Source: UBA10649 sp963700745 (GTDB lineage Bacteria; Actinomycetota; Actinomycetes; S36-B12). From it: DNA of 64,000 bases. The position numbers and the translations under genes are program-made. Location of the stretch: assembly GCA_963700745.1 (NCBI GenBank), contig CAVOYT010000001.1, forward strand, positions 381,150 to 445,149, in the 5' to 3' direction. The notes under the pieces were generated by a model. The model ran no database searches. It worked only from the letters and a program-made list of their open reading frames with translations, and was not told where the DNA came from. How positions within the stretch are numbered: the stretch's first letter is position 1; every line of letters starts with the position of its first letter. Of the stretch, positions 57,975 to 64,000 are shown in pieces.

Positions 57975-60353
57975 ATGGCCGTAGCCGACTATTATCACGC
58001 CTTGCCCGAGGGCAGCGCTATCGAGCACTACGAGATCCGTGGTGTGCTGGGTGCGGGTGGTTTCGGGATCACCTATTTGGGCTGGGACACACGGCTGCGC
58101 TGTCCGGTCGCGATCAAAGAATACCTGCCGAGTGATATTGCGCTGCGCAAGGCGGACGGTTCCAGCGTCATCGCGAAATCCAGCACCGATCAGGACAACT
58201 ACCGGTATGGCCTGGAGCGATTCCTGTCAGAAGCCCGGACCCTGGCCCGATTCAAGGAGCCGAATCTGATTCGGGTAAGTAATTTCCTCGAGGCCAACGG
58301 CACGGCCTACATGGTGATGGATTATGAGGAGGGTGAGCCGTTAAACGCCTACCTGGAGCGTATGGGCGCGCTGGATGAAGGGAGCCTCAAGGCCATCATC
58401 ATTCCGATTCTGGACGGTTTACGGGCGGTGCATGCGGCGGACTTTCTGCACCGGGACATCAAGCCGGGGAATATCTATCTACGCAAGAACGGTCCGCCGG
58501 TGCTGATTGACTTTGGTGCGGCGCGCCAGGCGCTGGGTGAGCACAGCCGCTCGATGACGGGTGTTGTGACGGCCGGTTATGCGCCGTTTGAGCAGTACAG
58601 CACGCGGGGCCGGCAGGGTCCGTGGACGGACCTGTATGCGATCGGTGCGACGCTGTACCGGTGCATTGCGGGGCAATCACCGATTGAGTCGTCGGAGCGG
58701 ATGGCGGCCTTGACCGAGGGCGAGCCGGACCCGCTGATTGCGGCCCTCGAGGTGGGGCGGGGTAAGTACAGCGAGGCTTTTCTGCGGGTGATTGACTGGC
58801 TGCTGCGCCCGGCGGCGAAGGATCGGCCGCAGTCGGTGGCCGAGGTCTTGGAGGCCTTGCTGGAGTCGCCGGCGGTGCCGGCCGCATCCCCCCCGCGCGC
58901 GCATAGGGCAGTCGGTCCCGAGACGGTGTCAACCGCATCAGCACCGTCACCTGGTTCCGTGGTTGCTTCCGGTTCCAGTTCCCGCCGTCGGGGTGTGGTC
59001 GTGGCCGCGGTGGTGGCGCTGCTGTTGCTCGGTGGGCTGGGCTATCTCTGGGTCCAGAATCAGGCGAGTCAGTCACCGGTGGCGCAACCCTCCGGCATAC
59101 CCGGCACACCGACGGTCGCGCAGCGTGACGTGCTGCCCGATACCGCACCCGCACAGCCGGTGGCGGCCAAGGTGCCGGAACCCGCCGAGCCTGCTGTTCC
59201 GCCGCCACCGCTGGTGGGGCACGTCCAGGTGAATGTGAACGTGACCGATGCGGTGATTCAGCTTGACGGTACGGAGATCGGGCAGGCGAGCCCCGGTCAA
59301 GCACTGAACCTGCGTGACCTGCCGCTGGGTGTCCAGCGGCTGACGGTCAGTGCACCGGGCTATCAGCCGCAGGAGCAGGCGATCGAGATCAAGGCCAATG
59401 CCTGGACCCAGGTGGCGATCCGCCTGCAACCGGAGATTGTCACGGGAGAGCTGATTGTTCGTTCGAATGTCAGCGGGGATACGGTGTCCGTTGACGGGGT
59501 CCCGGTGGGATCGACGGGCCCGCAGGCGCATGCGGTGTTGGCAGGAACGCACCGCATCCGGGTGGAGAAGGTGGGGTATCAGCCGTACGAAGAGGAGGTG
59601 ACGCTGGCGGCCGGCGAAAGCCGCACGCTGCGTGTCCAGTTGCAGGCCGACCGCTTAGCGTTCGAGCCGGAGATGGTGCCGATCCCGGGTGGTTCGTTTC
59701 GGATGGGGGATCTGAGTGGATCCGGAGATAGGGATGAAAACCCGGTGCACAGTGTGACCATCAAGCCCTTCAAGCTGAGCAAGTACGAAATCACTTTTGA
59801 CCAGTACGATGCCTATGCGAACAGTGTGGGAGGTGGGGATTTGCCCGATGATCGCGGTTGGGGCCGTGGGAATCGGCCGGTGATCGATGTGAGCTGGGAC
59901 GACATCCAGGCGTACATCAGTTGGCTGAATCAGCAGACCGGCAAGCAGTATCGGTTGCCGAGTGAGGCGGAATGGGAGTATGCGGCGCGGGCCGGGAGCC
60001 AAACCGAGTACAGTTTGGGTAAATACATCGGCGACAACCAGGCTAATTGTGATGGCTGTGACAGCCGCTGGGATAAACGCCAGACGGCGCCCGTGGGCTC
60101 CTTTCGGCCCAATGCCTTCGGTCTGTATGACATGCACGGAAACGTGTGGGAATGGGTGCAGGATTGTTACCACGATTCTTACCGCGGCGCACCGACCGAC
60201 GGCTCAGCCTGGCTGGGCGGCGACTGCAGTCGCCGCGTGTCGCGGGGTGGTTCCTGGAACGACGGATCGATGTACCTGCGCTCGGCGGACCGGTACGGGG
60301 GCCCGCCGGCCTACCGGCTTTACGACACCGGCTTCCGTCTGGCCCACGACTGA
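57975..60353 (+). CDS. Transmembrane Ser/Thr kinase with PEGA and FGE-sulfatase (CLec) sensor domain, complete copy
   Basis: 792 residues. Cytoplasmic kinase domain 1-285: P-loop GVLGAGGFGITYLGWD, VAIKEYLP (Lys), HRDIKPGNIYL (catalytic Asp), LIDFGAARQ (DFG), then a Ser/Pro linker. Membrane segment about 347-367. Two PEGA domains (GHVQVNVNVTDAVIQLDGTE and GELIVRSNVSGDTVSVDG), about 415-560. FGE-sulfatase/C-type-lectin-fold domain from about 565 (MVPIPGGSFRMGD, SKYEITFDQYDAYAN, RLPSEAEWEYAARAGSQTEY, FGLYDMHGNVWEWVQDCYHD), ending in the variable region and GFRLAHD. So the kinase is inside and the lectin-like tip outside. The FGE cysteines are not those of a catalytic formylglycine enzyme as far as I can tell, so a ligand-binding role is more likely. 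Genes for FHA and PP2C proteins follow. Confidence 0.9.
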   Translation: MAVADYYHALPEGSAIEHYEIRGVLGAGGFGITYLGWDTRLRCPVAIKEYLPSDIALRKADGSSVIAKSSTDQDNYRYGLERFLSEARTLARFKEPNLIRVSNFLEANGTAYMVMDYEEGEPLNAYLERMGALDEGSLKAIIIPILDGLRAVHAADFLHRDIKPGNIYLRKNGPPVLIDFGAARQALGEHSRSMTGVVTAGYAPFEQYSTRGRQGPWTDLYAIGATLYRCIAGQSPIESSERMAALTEGEPDPLIAALEVGRGKYSEAFLRVIDWLLRPAAKDRPQSVAEVLEALLESPAVPAASPPRAHRAVGPETVSTASAPSPGSVVASGSSSRRRGVVVAAVVALLLLGGLGYLWVQNQASQSPVAQPSGIPGTPTVAQRDVLPDTAPAQPVAAKVPEPAEPAVPPPPLVGHVQVNVNVTDAVIQLDGTEIGQASPGQALNLRDLPLGVQRLTVSAPGYQPQEQAIEIKANAWTQVAIRLQPEIVTGELIVRSNVSGDTVSVDGVPVGSTGPQAHAVLAGTHRIRVEKVGYQPYEEEVTLAAGESRTLRVQLQADRLAFEPEMVPIPGGSFRMGDLSGSGDRDENPVHSVTIKPFKLSKYEITFDQYDAYANSVGGGDLPDDRGWGRGNRPVIDVSWDDIQAYISWLNQQTGKQYRLPSEAEWEYAARAGSQTEYSLGKYIGDNQANCDGCDSRWDKRQTAPVGSFRPNAFGLYDMHGNVWEWVQDCYHDSYRGAPTDGSAWLGGDCSRRVSRGGSWNDGSMYLRSADRYGGPPAYRLYDTGFRLAHD

Positions 60354-60390
60354 GTTTCCCTTTGTGCTTTTTTCTTTTACCCTTTCGGGG
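58824..60390. repeat. Long direct repeat, copy 2 of the sensor gene
   Basis: Counterpart of 55,416-56,983; contains the C-terminal two thirds of the complete gene and its 3' flank. Confidence 0.9.
60258..60329 (+). repeat. DGR variable region 2 (VR2)
   Basis: 24 codons between GGSW and GFRLAHD, beginning NDGSMYLRSADRYGG. Several codons here are still AAC/GAC/TAC, close to the inferred AAC template codons. Confidence 0.8.
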
Positions 60391-60450
60391 AACAGGCGGC
60401 TTCTCCCCTGGGTGGTTTAGGATAGGTGGCTCGAAAAGCAAGGTAAAATT

Positions 60451-60858
60451 ATGACCCAGCGAAGCTACATCATAGGCCGTAAGGGGGACATCAAAGTCAC
60501 GGCCGCTTCAGTGAGCCGACGCCATGCGCGTTTGCAGATAGATGAGGCAGGCTGCTACCTTGTCGATTTGAATTCGTCCAACGGCACCTATCGGGTACAG
60601 GGTGGCACGCGGACGCGCTTCCGCGAAGGTGCTGTGCAATTGGGTGAAACCTTCGCGTTCGGGGACTGCGTGTTTACGATTCAGCAGTTGCTGGACAGGT
60701 GTCCTGGCCAGATGACAGCTGATGACGGACCGGGAAAAGGCCGCATGGCAGGACATGCCAGTGAGCCACCAGGTGCGCGTATACGCTGCGCACACTGTGG
60801 GCGGGTGTTATTGGCTCATCTGGTGTCTTGCCCGCATTGCGGGCAAGTACTCGGTTGA
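60451..60858 (+). CDS. FHA domain protein with C-terminal zinc ribbon
   Basis: 135 residues. FHA domain (YIIGRKGDIKV, VSRRHARLQIDEAGCYLVDL, NSSNGTYR; GR, SRRH and SNG are the phosphothreonine-binding residues), then a linker and a zinc ribbon at the end (CAHCGRVLL and CPHCGQVL). It probably reads the phosphorylation state set by the kinase. It follows the complete sensor gene by 97 bases on the same strand. Confidence 0.88.
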   Translation: MTQRSYIIGRKGDIKVTAASVSRRHARLQIDEAGCYLVDLNSSNGTYRVQGGTRTRFREGAVQLGETFAFGDCVFTIQQLLDRCPGQMTADDGPGKGRMAGHASEPPGARIRCAHCGRVLLAHLVSCPHCGQVLG

Positions 60859-60936
60859 TGGGGGCGGCAGTGACATAGCAATGGCCTTATTGGTGCAGTG
60901 CTGACGGTAAACGTTTAGTAATCCATAGGAGGGTTC

Positions 60937-61533
60937 ATGGGGAATCTTGTGCGGTGTCCGGCAGGTCTGCATCAGTTTGATGCCGATCGTTACAGTGTCT
61001 GCCCCTATTGCAATAGCCGGCGTGTCGACGCCGGTGGTGGTACAAACAGTGGCGTGGCGACGCGCGTGATCGACCGACCGGCGAAGAGCAAAGACGATGA
61101 AGATGGCTCCACCCGGCCCATGGGGCAGGCCTCGATGGGTGGCGGAGAGGTCACGCAGGTGCTCAAGACCGGTGGAAGAAAACCGGTTACCGGCTGGTTG
61201 GTCGTTATCGAGGGGCCCGGGCGTGGAGCCAGTTTGCCAGTTTATCATGGTGTGAACAGCGTGGGACGGGATGCCACACAGGGAATTTCGCTCGACTTCA
61301 GAACGGAAAGCGATGCTGAAATTGCCCGGGAAAACCAGGCGCGCATTACCTATGATCCGAAAGGCAATATCTTTTATCTGCAGCATGGCGAAGGCAAGAA
61401 CCTGACCTATCTGAATGATCAGCCGGTACTGGAACTCAAGACGCTGAGCGCTTACGACCGCATTAGCATGGGTAGGTCAGTGTTGGTATTTGTGCCGTTC
61501 TGTGGCGATAAATACCAGTGGCCAGCCGAGTAG
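60937..61533 (+). CDS. Zinc ribbon plus FHA domain protein
   Basis: 198 residues with the order reversed relative to the previous gene: N-terminal zinc ribbon (VRCPAGLHQFDADRYSVCPY, CPYC), a hydrophilic linker containing TRVIDRP and TQVLKTG (Thr residues that could be phosphorylated, as in GarA/Fha-type proteins), then an FHA-like domain (VNSVGRDATQGISLDF, ITYDPKGNIFYLQHGEGKNL). GAGGGTTC upstream. The stop overlaps the next gene, so they are co-translated. Confidence 0.82.
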   Translation: MGNLVRCPAGLHQFDADRYSVCPYCNSRRVDAGGGTNSGVATRVIDRPAKSKDDEDGSTRPMGQASMGGGEVTQVLKTGGRKPVTGWLVVIEGPGRGASLPVYHGVNSVGRDATQGISLDFRTESDAEIARENQARITYDPKGNIFYLQHGEGKNLTYLNDQPVLELKTLSAYDRISMGRSVLVFVPFCGDKYQWPAE

Positions 61534-62786
61534 CCTGTTACTTCGATGTTGGTACTTCCGCTACCCGGGGACGCAGGGATTACCAGGAAGACAGTTATGC
61601 CGTGACGGATCCACTTGGGTCGGACCGTCCTTTTTCCGAACTCGAGTACCTGGTAGTGGCACTGGGGGATGGCGTGGGGGGAGAAGTGGGTGGCGCCATT
61701 GCCAGTTCTACGGCGGTCGAAGCCTTTTGTACGCATGTTCAATCTGCGCTTCAGCCTGAAACGATAGCCACGACGTTGCAAGCCTCGTTGAAGGAGGCCA
61801 ATGACGCCATTGCGCGCATCATCCGAGATAACCCCGATTACGAAGGCATGGCCACCACGCTGGTGGGTGTGTTGTTGTCGCGCGAGAGTCTGGCGTCGAT
61901 CAGTGTCGGTGACAGCCATCTTTTTCTGGTGCGCGACCATGCCATCGAGAAGCTCAACGCAGATCATAGTCTTGGTGCGTTGCTCGATGAGCAGGCGCGG
62001 CAGGGAACCATAACGGAAGAAGAAGCGTTTTCCGCCAGCGGTCGGAACATGTTGCGCAGTGTGGTCAGCGGTGAACCAATTGAACTGTTTGACCTGCAGG
62101 ATATCCCACTGGCAGTGCAACGCGGTGACCGGATTATACTGGCGAGCGATGGATTGAATACCCTGTCTGAGAAAGAAATTGTTTCCATCAGTAATGCGCA
62201 AGCTACTGCCCAGGGCTGCGCGGAAGCGCTTACCGACGCTGTGGATCAGGCGGGTATGCCTAAACAGGACAACACGTTGGTGGTGGTTGTCGATCTGGTG
62301 CCCGTTGAAGAAGAAACAACCTATCAGGTGCCTGTTAAAAAACAGAGACAGCGCAAGAAAACGGGCTATCTCATCTTCGTGCTGCTGTTCTTCATGGCCG
62401 GGGCATGGCTCATGGCGAGCCTGTTGATGAATTCCACCGGAGAAAAGGAACAGGTGGTGGACACGGCCGAACATCCGGCCGCCACTTCGAATGCACCAGC
62501 ACCAGCACCGGTACCAGCACCGGTACCAGCACCGGCACCGGCACCTGCGGATTTATCTCAGGATAAATCAGGTAGCGCTACAGGGGGCGGTGCACCGCAA
62601 CGGGTTGACGATCAAGAACCGGAACACTCTGAAGAGGGTGAGAATCAGATGCCTGTCATTGATGATGAGACCACCCCAGCAGCAGTGGTTGATATGAACG
62701 GACAGAACCGGGCAAGCGAGAGCGAACAAGGCCCGAACCCGGTTGAAAGGACCGACAAGCAATCAGAAACGGTGAATCAACCGTGA
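61518..62786 (+). CDS. PP2C-family phosphatase with membrane segment and repeat linker
   Basis: 422 residues from GTG 61518. PP2C domain 1-265: TRGRRDYQEDSYAV, VVALGDGVGGEVGGAIAS, ATTLVGVLLSRESLASISVG, SVGDSHLFLV, ILASDGLNTLS, KQDNTLVVVV (metal Asp). A basic stretch then a membrane helix (TGYLIFVLLFFMAGAWLMAS, about 280-300), then an Ala-Pro repeat linker (APAPVPAPVPAPAPAPA) and an acidic, Glu/Gln-rich tail outside the membrane with no recognisable domain. The second phosphatase of the cluster; tethered next to the membrane kinase. It overlaps the third sensor gene (GTGA). Confidence 0.88.
   Translation: MASRVACYFDVGTSATRGRRDYQEDSYAVTDPLGSDRPFSELEYLVVALGDGVGGEVGGAIASSTAVEAFCTHVQSALQPETIATTLQASLKEANDAIARIIRDNPDYEGMATTLVGVLLSRESLASISVGDSHLFLVRDHAIEKLNADHSLGALLDEQARQGTITEEEAFSASGRNMLRSVVSGEPIELFDLQDIPLAVQRGDRIILASDGLNTLSEKEIVSISNAQATAQGCAEALTDAVDQAGMPKQDNTLVVVVDLVPVEEETTYQVPVKKQRQRKKTGYLIFVLLFFMAGAWLMASLLMNSTGEKEQVVDTAEHPAATSNAPAPAPVPAPVPAPAPAPADLSQDKSGSATGGGAPQRVDDQEPEHSEEGENQMPVIDDETTPAAVVDMNGQNRASESEQGPNPVERTDKQSETVNQP
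62500..62548. repeat. Short tandem repeat (GCACCG-type) in the phosphatase linker
   Basis: Repeated CACCAGCACCG / GTACCAGCACCG units encoding Ala-Pro/Val-Pro. A likely site of length variation by slippage. Confidence 0.75.
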
Positions 62787-63009
62787 GTAAAGACTTCCAT
62801 CACGCGCTTCCCGCAGGGACGCATATCGAGCACTACGAGATCCGTGGTGTGCTGGGTGCGTGTGGTTTCGGGATTACCTATCTGGCCTGGGACACTCACC
62901 TGGACGGTCCGGTGGCGATCAAGGAATATCTGCCAACGGACTGTGCCTGGCGAACCGAAGGTTCACGGGTTGTTGCTCGAACCAAGCGTGATCAGGACAA
63001 CTTTGACTA

Positions 63010-63945
63010 CGGTGCCGGCCCCATCCCCCCGCGCGCACACAGGGCAGTCGGTCCCGAGACGGTGTCAACCGCATCAGCACCGTCACCTGGTTCCGTGGTC
63101 GTTTCCGGTTCCAGTTCCCGTCGTCGCGGTGTGGTCGTGGCCGCGGTGGTGGCGCTGCTGTTGCTCGGTGGGCTGGGCTATCTCTGGGTCCAGAATCAGG
63201 CGAGTCAGTCACCGGTGGCGTAACAACCCGGCGCGCCTGCCGTAGCGGGGATTGAACCCGCTATGGTGGAAATACCCGGCGGCAGTTTCCGGATGGGGGA
63301 TTTGCGGGGATCCGGAGATAGGGATGAAAACCCGGTGCACAGTGTGACCATCAAGCCCTTCAAGCTGAGCAAGTACGAAATCACTTTTGACCAGTACGAT
63401 GCCTATGCGAACAGTGTGGGAGGTGGGGATTTGCCCGATGATCGCGGTTGGGGCCGTGGGAATCGGCCGGTGATCGATGTGAGCTGGGACGACATCCAGG
63501 CGTACATCAGTTGGCTGAATCAGCAGACCGGCAAGCAGTATCGGTTGCCGAGTGAGGCGGAATGGGAGTATGCGGCGCGGGCCGGGAGTCAAACCGAGTA
63601 CAGTTGGGGTAAACACATCGGCGACAACCAGGCCAATTGTGATGGCTGTGGCAGCGGCTGGGATAAACGCCAGACGGCGCCCGTGGGCGCTTTTCAATCC
63701 AATGCCTTCGGTCTGTATGACATGCACGGAAACGTGTGGGAATGGGTGCAGGATTGTTACCACGATTCTTACCGCGGCGCACCCACCGATGGCTCGGTGT
63801 GGCTGGGCGACGACTGCGGCGATCGCCGCGTGTTGCGGGGCGGTTCCTGGGGCGGCAAGCCGGAGAACCTGCGCTCGGCGGAACGGCTCCGGTTCACGCC
63901 GGCAGACCGGGACGGCAACATCGGCTTCCGTCTGGCCCACGACCG
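63010..63945. repeat. Long direct repeat, copy 3 (partial)
   Basis: 63,010-63,220 matches the linker and membrane segment, and 63,270-63,945 matches the FGE domain, of copies 1 and 2. The PEGA part is replaced by about 50 unrelated bases. Confidence 0.85.
63851..63922 (+). repeat. DGR variable region 3 (VR3)
   Basis: 24 codons beginning GGKPENLRSAERLRF. Same fixed positions as VR1 and VR2. Confidence 0.8.
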
Positions 63946-63948
63946 CTG

Positions 63949-63979
63949 TCCGCCAGGGAAGGGCGAAGCCCGAGGCGGA
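63949..63979 (+). other. Hairpin next to VR3 (DGR-type)
   Basis: TCCGCC and GGCGGA (6 bp) enclose GGGC-GAA-GCCC (4 bp). It starts 27 bases after the variable codons, the usual place for the hairpin that helps retrohoming in DGRs. Copies 1 and 2 do not have it. Confidence 0.5.
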
Positions 63980-64000
63980 TAGTCCCCGGAAGGCGTAGGG

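Larger units (their letters stand above)
62783..63982 (+). pseudogene. Kinase-FGE sensor, copy 3 (shortened kinase, in-frame stop)
   Basis: Begins at GTG 62783 with its own, different kinase N-terminus (IEHYEIRGVLGACGFGITYL, VAIKEYLPTD). At about residue 77 (DQDNFDYG) the kinase stops and the Ser/Pro linker and membrane segment of the other copies follow, with a shared CGGTGCCGGCC at the switch (63,010-63,020). The PEGA domains are absent. A TAA at 63221 interrupts the frame where CAA would keep it open; after it the same frame continues through PAMVEIPGGSFRMGD into a complete FGE domain and the variable end, then CPPGKGEARGG and a stop. So it lacks a working kinase as read. Assembly error at repeats is possible. 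Confidence 0.72.

Noticed and set aside
49255..64000. Horizontal transfer of a gammaproteobacterial island into the actinobacterium
   Set aside because: No integrase, attachment site or transposon end at the boundary, genes cut on both sides, and dense errors around it favour a false assembly join.
55400..64000. DGR template repeat or reverse transcriptase inside the window
   Set aside because: No reverse-transcriptase motif was seen in the frames, and no A-rich version of the variable region was seen on either strand.

Overview
The window is a chimera of two bacterial genomes. Bases 1 to about 49,260 are a high-GC actinobacterial chromosome (class Actinomycetes; lower rank not determinable here). 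The evidence is GC-rich codons, GTG/TTG starts, ATGA/GTGA gene overlaps, and gene orders typical of that class: ftsH-folE-folP-folB-folK-DUF3180, panC-nadB-nadC-coaX-lysS, glmU-prs-rplY-pth, and mfd-mazG-eno-ftsB-like-DUF501-ppx. From about 49,260 the sequence becomes gammaproteobacterial (Chromatiales-like is a guess): a 6-phosphogluconate dehydrogenase lacking its first ~120 residues, tonB-exbD-exbB, an ATP-grasp ligase, a GH13 amylase and a kinase/phosphatase/FHA cluster. The join cuts a gene on each side and lies between stretches dense in single-base frameshifts, so it looks like an assembly join and not a transfer event.

Actinobacterial layout. 0-4 kb: ftsH end and folate genes. 4.4-11.4 kb: an orphan NuoD-like protein, a DUF2520 protein, then pantothenate and NAD synthesis and a HAD phosphatase. 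11.4-16.7 kb: lysS, argA, a secreted amidase, MarR, and a TetR-desaturase pair with its probable operator. 16.9-27.5 kb: tRNA-Gln, pirin, glmU, prs, rplY, pth, a CysQ-like phosphatase, mfd, a SurA-like lipoprotein and mazG. 27.5-35.7 kb: a DUF885 peptidase, DM13 and BNR-type proteins, an odd Cys/His-rich lipoprotein, eno and the division/ppx genes. 35.8-44.2 kb: a LacI-controlled glucoside uptake locus (ATPase, binding lipoprotein, three permeases, GH1 beta-glucosidase) with three matching candidate operators. 44.2-49.1 kb: dienelactone hydrolase, type-5 uracil-DNA glycosylase, a short UAA tRNA, a Bax-inhibitor protein, a metallo-hydrolase and cystathionine beta-synthase.

The most interesting part is 55.4-64.0 kb. 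Three copies of a sensor gene encode, in the complete copy, a cytoplasmic Ser/Thr kinase, one membrane segment, two PEGA domains and an FGE-sulfatase (C-type-lectin fold) domain. Around them are two PP2C phosphatases and two FHA/zinc-ribbon proteins. The last 24 codons before the conserved GFRLAHD end differ between the copies at 32 of 72 bases, 28 of them at codon positions 1 or 2, in a pattern explained by a template rich in AAC codons. The flanking FGE sequence is nearly identical. This is the signature of a diversity-generating retroelement (DGR). Copy 3 is followed by a short hairpin, as expected next to a DGR target. No template repeat or reverse transcriptase is visible; they may lie just past the window end. 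My inference is a phospho-signalling pathway whose extracytoplasmic sensor tip is diversified by targeted hypermutation.

Many genes carry single-base frameshifts, especially at 10.7-13.6, 27.5-30.5, 44.9-49.1 and 52.2-53.8 kb. I treat most as sequencing or assembly errors and annotate the full intended gene.
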